Positions 24,951 through 34,890 of a stretch of 64,000 nt of DNA are shown in pieces (the first letter of the stretch is position 1; each line of letters starts with the position of its first letter). A model generated the notes under the pieces. That model had not been told where the DNA came from. It was given only the letters and a program-made list of their open reading frames with translations, and made no database searches. The translations under genes were made by a program, and so were the position numbers. Source of the DNA: Delphinapterus leucas (taxonomy: Eukaryota > Chordata > Mammalia > Artiodactyla > Monodontidae); the NCBI RefSeq assembly GCF_002288925.2, contig NW_022098049.1, forward strand, positions 2,815,936 to 2,879,935, written 5' to 3'.

Positions 24951-25171
24951 GATCTAGCATTGATAGAAAAACTGCTCTGTTCCCCCAAAACATCCCTTAT
25001 TTGCCTATATAAAAAGAATCTCATTTTAAAAAATACTTTAAGTAACATTTAACAAAAATATTCCCTAAGAAGGTCCTTTTTTCAAATCATATCTTTCATT
25101 GTGCCTCCCCAAAAGCCAGCTCTTACCTTTCTGTGTAATTCTCCAATGAGCATTAATTACAACATCTAAAT

Positions 25172-25675
25172 AAGTGTGGAAGGCAGCCTCCAAGATGAGG
25201 CCCCCAATGATTTCCACCTCCTGGTATTCACACCCTGCCTGCATAGTATGCTCCCACAGTGTATGATGAGGGCAAAAAAGGATGGACTATCTCTTCTAAG
25301 ACCAGGTTATAAAAGACTGTGGCTTCCAGCTTAGGTGTCTCTCTCATCACTCATTCTGGAGGAAGACAGCTGCCACGTCTTGAAACACTCAGGCAGCCCT
25401 GTAGAGAGACCCACACAGCAAGGAATTGAGACTTCTAGCCAACAGCCATGTGAGTGAGCCTTCTTGGAACTGGTTCCTCTAGCCCCAGTTAAGACTTCAA
25501 TAATGCAGCCCTAGCTGAAAGCTTGATTACAACTTCATGAGAGACCCTGAGGCAGAAACATCCCCCTAAGCTGCCCCAAGACACCTGATCCTCAGAAACC
25601 ATGAGACAATACATGTCTGTTTTAAGCCATTGTGCTTTGGGGTAATTTGTTGTACAGCAATGTAGAACTAACTAT
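25172..25675 (+). repeat. MaLR-like LTR (MLT1-related)
   Basis: GAAGGCAGCCTCCAAGATG, CAGCCATGTGAGTGAGCC, GTTTTAAGCCATTGTGCTTT and GGGGTAATTTGTTGTACAGC follow the order of an MLT1-related LTR, full length by eye. Confidence 0.7.
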
Positions 25676-28439
25676 GCAATAAGCACTGCTCATCCTTCAA
25701 AAACCAAATAGGTATTTAAAATTTTTTTTAATAATTATAAATAGAAATAGTAACTGCAAAACTTGAAAACAAATTTGGTTTAAAAAGCTCAGCTAAAATT
25801 AAAAGGCAACAGTAATAACATCAGCTTGCCAGTCCTACTTGTAAAAACAATGAACCAACAGTGCACTTTCAGAAGAATATGGACTCTTTCTGGAAGAATA
25901 GAGAGAGGGTTGAGCAGATAAATTGAGAACAGAACATCAACTTTTTTAAAACTAGGAAAGAAATCAGTTTGTAATTTAAAAATTACAATATCTTACTTAA
26001 CTATTAACAAGACATCCCACAAAGTCTGCCTTATCTATTACAAACTGGTTCTAAAGCTTTATCTTGTCACAGACAATATCAAATGCCTACTGATAAACAC
26101 ATAAGAAAGATAAGGGCAAATATAACAAATTTCAGCAGTAGACCCCACTTCCATTTCACAGCACAGATTTTCTTTTCCTGTAATATTTCCACACCAAATC
26201 CAAAGCACTTCATTAGATCATGCAAGCACTCTTTCCAAGAACACATAAGGTTTCCTATTGTAAGAAACAGCTCTTTTAACATAATTTATTTCATTAGAAA
26301 GTGCACTTAGTACACACATATTTAATACATGGGTTGAGCATTTAAAAACACTCAAAAAGCAACAATAAAAGAAAAACATGGCAATTTTTCATTTGTCTGG
26401 GGAAAAAATTGATTTCAGCAATAGAATGAGCTGTATGCATTCTCAACATAATAAATCCTCTCTACCTTAAATGGTTAATGAATAGGGTAATTTACTAGTG
26501 ATGATCCCAGTTATCTCCATAGAAACTATATGTATTGATATCGAAAACAATGAGGAACACTAAGACTGTACTAAAAATTAAACCATCATCATCAATGTGT
26601 CATTTGAGTCAAAGAGCAATAATTTAGTCATCAACATTGGCAAAATTAGTTGACTTAAACTCTGAAGTTCTTTAGCTTTTACGTCAAATAAGCATTTGAA
26701 TACCCCATTGTTTCCTATATCCTTTATCTTGAACAAAGACAACTTAAATTACCAACTTCTCTCTCATATAACTTATGTATTATTAAGTTTAATTGACGCT
26801 AACTGATCTCCATTGACTGAAGTATATAGGTCCTTTCCAGAATATTTAAAACCATGTTAAATTTAAAAATACATTTTCCATTTTCACTGGAAAATGTAGC
26901 ATTCCTACTGGCATGTGCTAAAATAATAAGGTATGAGGCAAAATTTATCCATTTGTATCACAGGACATGTTTTTCATGCACTGTCATAAAATCATATTAA
27001 TAAGGCCCTCCAATCTTGTAACAATGTTAATGCAGAATTTCCAAGAAATTACTTAGAAAAGGCCAAATGTGTGTTCAAACAGTCTTACCCATGGAGAAAG
27101 ATTCCTAAAACTAATGCTCTAGTGTGAATGTCTTTATAATTTTCCAAGGGTCACTTTTTCAGAAGTGAATATTTTAAAACCACACACTGAGTGCACACAT
27201 AGCTCACAAATATGCTAGTATCTGATTATGACTTCATGTAATATCGTGATTACATTTAGTAACCGAATTGATTGTGATGTTACATTGTTCCTATAGAAGC
27301 ACTGTGGGTAGACAATGTCTGGAATCATCCAATACCAGTTATCCCTAAATTGGTCCATAATTCCCTGAACGGAGGTAAAAAAAGCAGTTAAAAGGCACAA
27401 CTAATAAAAAGTTTCTAAAGAAGTAGTGTAGAAAAGTCCTGCTTATGAGGTAGACAATTCTCTCCTCCATTCCTGAATACAGACCAAAGAAGCGCTTTCA
27501 AGTGCCTGTGGCAGATCAAATGCCTTGCTCCAAATAAATGTGCTCTTAACTTACGGAACCTATGGAATGCTTATGTACCTACCAACCTTGAGGGAGGGGA
27601 GGAGTAAACTTAAACAACAATAAAGAAACAAAAAACACTTTCCAACACACCAGAATGTATAACATAAAACAGCAGCAATGTATTCTGTCTGTATCACGGT
27701 ATTTAAATGGCTAAAGTATCTTAAGGCTGAATGATTTGATCATTGGCCCCTTTCATCCTTCTGATTTTCTGACTTTTTAGCTTTTTCACTTGGACTCACA
27801 TTCTGACATACCAGCATGCTGCACCGGTTTGAAAAATATCCTCCTTTAACAGGTTAGCTTAAAAATGGCTTGGTTTTCACCATTCCAAATTATTTTTGAG
27901 CAGAAGTCCGCTTTTTATTGCAGAGCCACAGATTTCCAGAAAAATACCTTTTAACTACTGCATTCTTTCATCCTCTGGGGGCACAACAAAAACGGGAGTC
28001 TAACTTGGGCAGCACCAAGCCTGTGATGGGCTTGCAAGTATGCATCTGCTGTTGCTGGTCTGATCCACGCTTTCAGTTTCCCAGGAAAGTGTTTCCTTCG
28101 ACTGCTTAAATGAATCCAACTGGAGGTGTACGCAAACAAGCCGCTGAGAACACCTCTGCCTTAACGAAGCAACATCCCTTCTTTCGGACCCTGACACATC
28201 TTCGTTTGATAACCATTTAGCGAAGTTTCCCCCTGCCTCTCGGCTTTGTAGCGCTTTGGAAGGAGGCACCGCAGGCCACCGGCATGGCTGCACGTTCACA
28301 AGTAAGCAGCACGGACTACAGGGGGACAGCAGGGCTGGGGGACGGGGGGCACAGCAAATCTAAACAAAATCAAATCAACGTCGGTTGGTAATTGGGGCTT
28401 TAGCTCCAACTGTGAGGCTGGGGAGGAACCAGCCAAGCG
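25676..28439. other. Unassigned AT-rich intronic sequence next to TMEM65 exon 1
   Basis: The longest stretch in the window without a clearly recognised repeat. Repeat-poor DNA just downstream of a promoter may hold conserved regulatory sequence, but I see no specific site. Open frames at 27918-28299 have no recognisable domains. Confidence 0.5.
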
Positions 28440-28675
28440 TTGGCCCTGGCTGCCTGGCACGATCCGCGCCTGTCCTACTGCCCCGGGGACACTCAGGAGG
28501 CGCAAAGTTCCCCGCCCCCCCGGACGTCCCAGGAGCGAGGCCAAGCGAGCGAAGGGGCCGGCGGCAAGGGGACCAGGCCGAGGGGCGGCCGGGCGGCCGG
28601 GGCGCAGGCGGGGTAGTGGAGGGCTCTGGGCACCCGTCCCTCCGTCCCCGGCTCGCCCCCTCGCGCCCCCCTTAC

Positions 28676-28961
28676 CTTGGGCGATGGCAATGGACTCGAA
28701 GCGGTGCAGCTCCTTGAGCAGGCAGCTCCTCTCGCTGGAGTGCAGGCTGTAGATGAAGTCCCGCGCGCCCTGCGCCGTGTTCAGCGCCTCCATGGGCTCC
28801 TTCTTGGGGTGGGTGCCCAGATCCCGGGGGCCGCCCGGGGCCGCGAGCGCCAGCAGCCCCCGCCCGCAGCAGCACCAGGACGGCGGGCGGGGCGCGGCGG
28901 CCGGGCCCGGCCTCAGGCTGTGCGCGGTCCGGCTCCTCAGCAGCGGCAGCAGCCGGGACAT
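28676..28961 (-). CDS. TMEM65: TMEM65 exon 1 coding part (transmembrane protein 65), partial
   Basis: Reading the minus strand from an ATG in strong context (GCC before ATG) gives 95 codons plus one base. The peptide starts MSRLLPLLRSRTAHSLRPGP and includes THPKKEPMEALNTAQGARDF, YSLHSSERSC and KELHRFESIAIAQ, which I recognise as the N-terminus of TMEM65. Known for the family: it is an inner mitochondrial membrane protein tied to Na+-dependent mitochondrial Ca2+ efflux, and in heart it is also reported at intercalated discs. Seen here: residues 1 to about 50 are rich in Arg, Leu, Ala and Pro with almost no acidic residues, as in a mitochondrial leader; the membrane segments lie in later exons. 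The exon ends CAAG|GTAAGG, leaving phase 1 (the lone G should start a Glu codon in exon 2). Compared with the human protein as I recall it, the Ala-rich and Gly/Pro-rich stretches are a few residues shorter. No frameshift or stop is seen. Exons 2 onward were not found. Confidence 0.95.
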
Positions 28962-29339
28962 GGCGGGCTGAGGAGCGGGGACGCCCCGCGGCAGTCCGGG
29001 AGGGCGATTTCTGGCGAACCCGCGGGAAGAAGGAGCTGGGCTCAGCCCGACCCCGCCCCGATGTCCTCCTGACAGGCAGCCGAGGCGCCGGGAACCATGC
29101 ACTCGCCGGGCGCGCGCGGCTGGAGCCTCCTCTTCAGTCCTCCTTCCCTTCCCAAAGGCTCGCGGCGCCTCCGGTCCCTCCAGACGACAAAAACTTTCTC
29201 TGAGGCGGCCGGGCCGGGAGAGCGCTCCCGGAGAAGGCGGGCGGGCAGTGCGGGCGGGCGCCTCCCAACCAAAGAGGAGCGGCGCGGGCGGGCGGGTTCG
29301 GCAAGGGTTTGTGTCTGTCAGTCTGATCTTCCAGAGGGA

Positions 29340-29346
29340 TGAGTCA
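29340..29346. promoter_or_regulatory. AP-1 / NF-E2-like site
   Basis: TGAGTCA is a perfect AP-1 element. The flanking bases (minus strand GGCTGACTCATC) also fit the GC-extended half used by NF-E2, NRF2 and BACH1 with small MAF partners. It sits about 380 bases upstream of the TMEM65 ATG inside the CpG island. Function is inferred. Confidence 0.45.
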
Positions 29347-29568
29347 GCCACGCGCCGCCCTTCCCCGGCACCGCCCTTCCCCGGCACCGCCCTCCTCTCT
29401 CGCCGGTTTTCCCACCCTCTTGCCAGCCCTAGTCCCCACACCGTATGGCTTCCGCGCCCTCAAAGCAGCCACGCTCTCAGACCACAGCCGCCGCCGCTAC
29501 CCCTAGCGGCAATATAAGGGGGTAACAGGGCGGGACGAAGAAAAGAGGCGGGGTGGGTGAGGCGGGGC

Positions 29569-29580
29569 CGCGCAGGCGCA
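29569..29580 (+). promoter_or_regulatory. NRF1-type binding site
   Basis: The 12 bases CGCGCAGGCGCA fit the NRF1 consensus YGCGCABGCGCR at every position. NRF1 drives many nuclear genes for mitochondrial proteins, and TMEM65 is mitochondrial, so the site makes sense in context. It lies about 600 bases upstream of the start codon among GC boxes. Binding is inferred. Confidence 0.55.
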
Positions 29581-29880
29581 TTGTGCAGTCTTGCGGGCCG
29601 CGCTTTCTCCGGGCTAAGGAGCGTGCACGCGTGTCCCCACCCCCTCCAAAGCATGAAGGTGGAGAAAGAGAGGGACCTTGCCCCTTGCGCCGGCCTCCGG
29701 TTGGCTGAGTACTACGGCTGCCACCCGGCCACCCTAGCGCCGTGCCTGAATCTGAGGCTGGTTCTGAACGATGCTCCAGCGTGTAGGCCCTCTCGCCCGT
29801 CACGGGCCCGGCCACAGCGCCCTGCTCAGGCTTTGGAACATTGAAGCGCGCAGGCCGCGCCCTTCGCCAAGTCCGCGCAC

Positions 29881-30484
29881 ACCCAGACTTCGGCCAGACA
29901 ACCGAGTCTCCGAGACACCCGCTCTGGGAGCGCCAGAGGGAGGGCTAGGCCAGTTCTCCCGCTTCCCAAGAAGAGTCTGAGACAGAGACCTTGACACTGA
30001 GAACACCCTTCCCCGTTCTGATGCAAGCAGCTTAGAGATATTGGAGCCTGAGGCAAGAATGTCACAGACCTTTTCCAGGTGGTTGTCCAGGTTTGTTTGT
30101 TTGGTTTTTTTCTCTGTGCCAAGGTGGAAAGAATTCTGCGATCCTCCACCATTTCCACGTGTCCTAGGCATCTTTCAAGGCCCCAGTTCATAGGGTCTGC
30201 TATTCCAAGCTTTAATTTATCTCTTGCTAAGGGAGGAGAGCTCTGCTTTATCTGAACCTGTCTAAAGGCACTTAGGCTTCCTGTCTTCTTAGAGAATAGA
30301 TCCACTTAGAGAATAAATCTGCTCAAGTGTAATCAAGATCTAAATCCTATCCTTATCATACCCACTGCTGCACCCAGCCCGAGACACTGTATACAGTAGA
30401 TGTGCTATAAGAATGTAAGTGCAATATATAAATGCGCGTCAAGGGAGGAACGGTATCACTAAATCCTCCTACTGCTGTAACCCA
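29881..30484. other. Unique sequence upstream of the CpG island
   Basis: Transition from the GC-rich promoter to AT-richer DNA. Minus-strand open frames at 29800-30305 are continuations of GC-rich open frames and show no domain. Confidence 0.4.
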
Positions 30485-30895
30485 GTGGTTCTCCAAGTGT
30501 GGTCCCTGGACAGCAGAGCTTGTGAGACATGAAAATTTGTGTGCTCCACCAGAGACCTCCTGAATCTGAAACTGGGGGTTGGTCCCTGTCTGCGTTTTTT
30601 TTTGTTTTTTGTTTTCCTTTTTCCTTTGCGGTATGCGGGCTTCTCACTGTTGTGGCCTCTCCCGTTGCAGAGCACAGGCTCTGGATGCGCAGGCTCAGCG
30701 GCCATGGCTCACGGGCCTAGCCGCTCCGCGGCATGTGGGATCCTCTCGGACCGGGGCACGAACTCGTGTCCCCCACATCGGCAGGCGGACTCTCAACCAC
30801 TGCGCCACCAGGGAAGCCCCCTGTCTGCGTTTTAACAAGCCCTCCAGTTAATACTGATACACACAAAATTTGAGAACCACTGCTCTAACTTAAAC
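30485..30895 (-). mobile_element. MER20-like hAT element split by a SINE
   Basis: CAGTGGTTCTCCAAGTGTGG at the left and TTTGAGAACCACTGCTCT at the right are the inverted ends. GTTTTAACAAGCCCTCCAG lies just inside. The SINE at 30599-30818 interrupts it. Confidence 0.8.
30599..30818 (-). repeat. CHR SINE, short form, nested in MER20
   Basis: T-rich tail, GTTGTGGCCTCTCCCGTTGC, GGCTCAGCGGCCATGGCTC and CACCAGGGAAGCC. Exact target duplication CCCTGTCTGCGTTTT at 30584-30598 and 30819-30833. Confidence 0.95.
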
Positions 30896-31009
30896 ATGGA
30901 AAGCAGTTTTTTAAATTTTTAAATTTCAGGGCAGTGCCTCTAGTGTAATAATGACAAGAATTTTCTCTGTGGAAAATGGAAGCTCTTTGAGGGTAGAGAT
31001 TTTCTTGTC

Positions 31010-31460
31010 TTTGAAACCCCCTACACCTCCCAGTGTGTGTTGGAATCTTCTACAGAGTTATTTAAATTCTTGGGATTTCTACCACCACTACCCAACCCCC
31101 CCCCATATCCCTTTTACCCCCAAGAGATTCTGACTCATTGGGCTTGGGCTGGGACCTGGGAAGAGGGGTTTGAAAAAGCCCTTGAGTAGGAATTCCCAGC
31201 AGTCTCCAGGACACCAGTTTTGTGTTTGGGTTCCAGAAACAGATTGCTGAAAATTTGATAACTGGATCAACCACTTCCTAGCTATGTGTTAGTGTTAGAT
31301 TGTTTCAGTAGTGGTCCCAATAATCATGCCTCATGGTATCCACTCCCTTGTGTAGACCTGTTGCACATGACTGTGGGCTCGGCCACGTGACTTGCTTTAG
31401 CCAATAAGTGGGACATCACAGCCATGCTCTAAGTGCTTGTTCCTTGGGGCTTGCTGTAAT
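31010..31460. repeat. Old DNA-element and LTR fragments
   Basis: GAGATTCTGACTCATTGGGC (about 31120) fits a MER20-class copy. CATGACTGTGGGCTCGGCCACGTGACTTG near 31367 (two adjoining blocks) fits an MLT1-like LTR. A C-run lies at 31097-31105. Confidence 0.45.
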
Positions 31461-32080
31461 GTGTTTGCTTTATGAATATTCAGTCCTGCTATAGAAAATA
31501 AGAGAAACAAAAATGTAGACACAATTTGCTTATGAGACATGTTACACGCAGAGTAAACGGATATGTGTTGAACATAGACAAAAAGGATGGAACAAATGAA
31601 AGTGCTACTTCAGATAGAAGGAGATAGACCAAGTAAACTTTAAATATTAGTAAGGCATGAATCATACAACCTCTCAACTGACAACTGTGTCATTCCTAAA
31701 TTGACCACCAACTAGTGATATCCATTATAGCCCCACTGTGGCCTCATGTAGTCTCTGCACAAGAAAAGCAGATAAATCCCCAGCTGCTCAGGCAGCTAAT
31801 GGCCAGCTACAGTTATGACCAGACACACTTGCTTCTGTATCACTCAGATGTATGTCAGATGTATGTCGATTCCAGACCTGTTCAGTCTGCCAAAACCTCT
31901 CGCTTACCCTCCACTCCGGTCCTTAAAACCATGCCATCTGTGGTTTTAAGTGCTATGGTCCTTCCACCCTGCTTATACCCTATCCTAAGCTTGTTTATCT
32001 ACTCCTTTTCTTTCTCCTTGCTTCTCATTCTGTTTTAAATTGGTTGATAAACTGTTGCTGCTCTTTAAGTGAACATGTTA
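31461..32080. other. Unassigned intergenic sequence
   Basis: Nothing clearly recognised. A 107-codon open frame at 31715-32038 ends in a pyrimidine-rich stretch and shows no motif. Confidence 0.4.
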
Positions 32081-32084
32081 AATC

Positions 32085-32520
32085 AAACTTAGTGGCTTAA
32101 ATAACCAGTTTATTTTGCTCATGATTTTGTAGAAATAGAAATTCAGGAAATAGAAATTCAGGAAGGGCTTGCTTGGGCAGTTCTGTGTTGGTGTCTCTTA
32201 TCGGATGTCACTGCAGCTGCAGTCGTTTAAAGGTTCATCTAGGCTGGACATCCAAGATGGCACACTCATGTGGCTGACAGTTGAGGCTGGCTGTTGGTTG
32301 GCTGGAAGCTCAGCTGGGACCGTGAACCAGAGTGCCTTCACACACCCCCTCCAACATGTCAGACTTCTCACATGGCGGCTGGCTTCCCTGAGAGCGAGTG
32401 TCTGAAAAGAACCAGGTTCATGGCCTTTAATGACTTATCCTAAGAAGTAATGGAGCATCACTTCCACTGTATTCTGCTAACTACCAGCAAGCCACTAAGA
32501 CCAGCCCATATAAAAGAGAA
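32085..32520 (-). repeat. MaLR-like LTR, reverse orientation
   Basis: TTATTTTGCTCATGATTTTG, GGACATCCAAGATGGCACAC, GAAGCTCAGCTGGGACC and TTCTCACATGGCGGCTGGCT follow the reverse complement of an MLT1-like LTR. It contains an exact 15-base tandem duplication at 32132-32161. Confidence 0.55.
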
Positions 32521-32579
32521 GGGGATATGGACCTCCACCTCTCAATGGAAACAGTGTCAAAGAATTTGGGGACGTGTTT

Positions 32580-32891
32580 CGTTTCGTTTTAAGATGTTGG
32601 GGGTAGGAGTTTATTAATTTATTTATTTTTGCTGTGTTGGGTCTTCGTTTCTGTGCGAGGGCTTTCTTTAGTTGTGGCAAGCAGGGGCCACTCTTCATCG
32701 CGGTGCGCAGGCCTCTCACTATCGCGGCCTCTCTTGTTGCGGAGCACAGGCTCCAGACGCGCAGGCTCAGTAGTTGTGGCTCATGGGCCCAGTTGCTCTG
32801 CGGCATGTGGGATCCTCCCAGACCAGGGCTCGAACCCGTGTCCCCTGCATTAGCAGGCAGATTCTCAACCACTGCGCCACCAGGGAGGCCC
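32580..32891 (-). repeat. CHR SINE, intermediate form
   Basis: TTTGCTGTGTTGGGTCTTCG, TTAGTTGTGGCAAGCAGGGG, CGGCATGTGGGATCCTCCC and CACCAGGGAGGCC. Near-perfect duplication TGGGGACGTGTTT at 32567-32579 and TGGGGACATGTTT from 32892. Confidence 0.92.
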
Positions 32892-33229
32892 TGGGGACAT
32901 GTTTTAAAGCTGCCACATAAACAATGTGATTCAAGCATCTTAATTTGGTCTATAAGCCTATCTACATATATGCTTAATCCTTACTAGTCACTTGTGTTAT
33001 TTCTTCTTCTTTTTTTTTTTATCATTTCGCTTGGTATATCAATGACTTTGTTACTGGTTTCTAAGAACTCATTTATGAAAGGATGTTAACCATTTATCGT
33101 GCAATGCAAATGAAATACCATATTTTATTGCCATCAATTTACTATGGTGTTTTGTATTTTGGTTTTGTATTAAAATATAATCATGTCGTGGTTTTGGGAA
33201 AAAAAAAAAAGCCCATCTGTTCCATGACT

Positions 33230-33389
33230 TATGGTACAATCTTGGAATTTGGCTGCCACATAAAAAGGTCCGGAGTATCCTGCTAGAAAGGCCACATGAA
33301 GGAGGAGGCAACAGCCAATAGCTGCAGCTAACTACCAGGCACATGCGTGAGGCCATCTTGGACCACCTAGTCCCAGTCAAGCCCCAGAT
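33230..33389 (+). repeat. MLT1H-like LTR fragment
   Basis: CATGCGTGAGGCCATCTTGG and CCCAGTCAAGCCCCAGATGA fit the internal part of an old MaLR LTR. Confidence 0.5.
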
Positions 33390-33665
33390 GACAGCATTGC
33401 AAAGTGGTTGAGATCATTAGCTCTGGAGCCAGACTGCCTAGGTTTGAGTCCCCACTCTACCGTTTACTAGATGTATAACCTTGAGCTAATAACTCAACCT
33501 TTCCATGACTGCTCATCTCTTTGATGGGGATAAGGGCGTGTTGCTAAGTTTGCTCATCTGTTAAATGGACATAAGGGCATCTGCTTTAGAGGGTTATAGT
33601 GAAACTAAATACATGTAAAGTATTTCAAACAGCTCCTGGAACATGTAAGTGCTCAATAAATTATT
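33390..33665 (+). repeat. MIR SINE, near full length
   Basis: GCTCTGGAGCCAGACTGCCT, GGTTTGAGTCCCCACTCTAC, AACCTTGAGCTAATAACTC, CTCATCTGTTAAATGGA and GTAAGTGCTCAATAAATTA in the full MIR order. The CTCATCT segment appears twice, a small internal duplication. Confidence 0.88.
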
Positions 33666-34655
33666 ACTATCCAAATTCCTGTGGACCTCTCAAACCTCTA
33701 GGATTAGGTCTTTGGACCCTAATTTGAGAAATAGCTACCTAGCTGTCTGTCATTTAATACACATGTAATGTGTACTAAGTGTATCCTCTATCTACTTTCT
33801 TTCTCTGAACATTTGAATACCCTAAATATAAATGGAGGAGATGGGGAGGGGGGAGGGTTGGGGGGGTCCACGTATGGAGCTATGGAGAAGTATAGGATAA
33901 GGCAGGCCTAACTGTGGGTGGCAACAGGAAGGCTGTGAGGAAATGGGATGGTGCCGAGGAGGTAGTGCCAGCAGGTTGGAGAAGGTTACAGAAATGGAAG
34001 AGGGAGAGGAGAGCCCAGAAGGCAATCCTGGCCTGGGTTCAGCCTAACCTGCTCTTCACTTTTAAAGATGACAAACATCGTGCCTCAGTTAACAGTCACA
34101 GTCTCCTCATGAAAAATTGGTGCTGAGTCAACAGTCCACAGTAGGTTACATTATGCAAATACTCTCCAGAGTTCCTGGCATCCCTGTTGCTGGCAGGGCA
34201 CAAGGCCATTTGCTGTCTGCATCTTACAATACGTTATACACCCCGTTATTGCTGGCCACTTTAAAATTCTTGAAATTTTTGCTTTACTTGGTGGGACCTT
34301 TAATCATTTTTTTCTGCCCACATTTTTGCAGTTCCCTTATTATACTTCTTATCCATCAAGTGTTAGTATTCTGACCGCCAGAAGTCCCCTGCCTCATTGG
34401 GGCTGTGGTGAATCAATTGCTGCTTCACATTGAAAACCACAAAATCTTACTAGGAAAATTAAAGAAGACTTAAATAAAGGGAGGAAAAGATCAATTCGTG
34501 TTTGGAACAGTCAATAGCATTGATATAAGATGACGGTTCTCCCCAAATTAATCTATAAATTCAGTGCAATCCCAATCAAAATCCCACCTTGGTTTGTGTC
34601 TCTGTATATGTGTGTGTGAAATGGTCAAACTGATACTAAAATTTATATTGCAATG
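33666..34655. other. Unassigned intergenic sequence with a G-rich tract
   Basis: A G-rich tract of four runs lies at 33843-33866. A short L1-like piece (TGACGGTTCTCCCCAAATTA, then AATTCAGTGCAATCCCAATC) occurs at about 34500-34590. Otherwise nothing is recognised. Confidence 0.45.
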
Positions 34656-34659
34656 CAAA

Positions 34660-34890
34660 TGGAGGCAGTGTAGCATACCAGAAAGAGCAGGTCCCCTGAC
34701 TTTACATCCTAACTCTAATACCTACTAGCTGATTCAGTTTGGACAAGTTGTCTATGATGCGAAGTCTTGGTTTGGGGGTTTCTTGTTATTTCTTAAAATA
34801 CCACCTCACAGAGTCATGAGCGTAAGATGAGTTAATATATGTGAAACACATGGCACAATACCTAACATGTAATAGGTGGTCAAAAAATAA
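34660..34890 (+). repeat. MIR SINE
   Basis: GGCAGTGTAGCATACCAGAA, CAGGTCCCCTGACTTTACAT, CACAGAGTCATGAGCGTAAG and CACATGGCACAATACCTAAC in MIR order. Confidence 0.7.

Larger units (their letters stand above)
1..28675 (-). other. TMEM65: Inferred start of TMEM65 intron 1
   Basis: Everything below the exon 1 donor should be transcribed as intron if the gene is intact. I looked on the minus strand for sequence encoding recalled later TMEM65 segments (for example the LRYVFIHNAIPF and MWQTRLSTHLGK regions) and saw none, so intron 1 probably runs beyond the left edge. The stretch is mostly interspersed repeats and AT-rich unique DNA. Confidence 0.6.
28962..29580 (-). promoter_or_regulatory. TMEM65: Probable TMEM65 5' untranslated region and core promoter
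   Basis: This lies directly upstream of the TMEM65 ATG on the minus strand. It holds GC boxes, an AP-1/NF-E2-like site at 29340-29346, an NRF1-type palindrome at 29569-29580, a 16-base direct repeat at 29355-29386 and a TATA-like AATATAAGG on the plus strand near 29510. The transcription start cannot be fixed from sequence. The TMEM65 reading frame stays open for about 160 codons upstream of the ATG, which is common in GC-rich leaders. Confidence 0.6.
28440..29880. promoter_or_regulatory. CpG island spanning TMEM65 promoter, exon 1 and start of intron 1
   Basis: A sharp change from AT-rich flanks to sequence dominated by C and G with very many CG dinucleotides, free of recognisable repeats. 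It contains the TMEM65 start codon, its 5' untranslated region and several GC boxes (for example GGGCGGG near 29529 and GGCGGGG near 29547 and 29561). This is the usual form of a constitutive, TATA-poor mammalian promoter, so expression in most tissues is inferred. Edges were judged by eye. Confidence 0.9.

Noticed and set aside
24682..25052. Open frames of about 75-120 codons with repeated ...HGPS...CGIFPDRGTNPCPLHRQ-type peptides
   Set aside because: The same peptide appears at many places (5.0, 24.7, 30.6, 44.5, 46.3 and 55.9 kb) because it is a translation of CHR SINEs, not a gene family.
28385..29072. Plus-strand open frames across the CpG island
   Set aside because: They are antisense shadows of TMEM65 exon 1, low in complexity (Arg, Gly, Ala, Pro), and have no domain.
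28296..29441. A single 381-codon minus-strand gene
   Set aside because: Only the part at 28676-28961 matches TMEM65. The rest is read-through of the intron and leader in GC-rich DNA, and the frame crosses a good splice donor.
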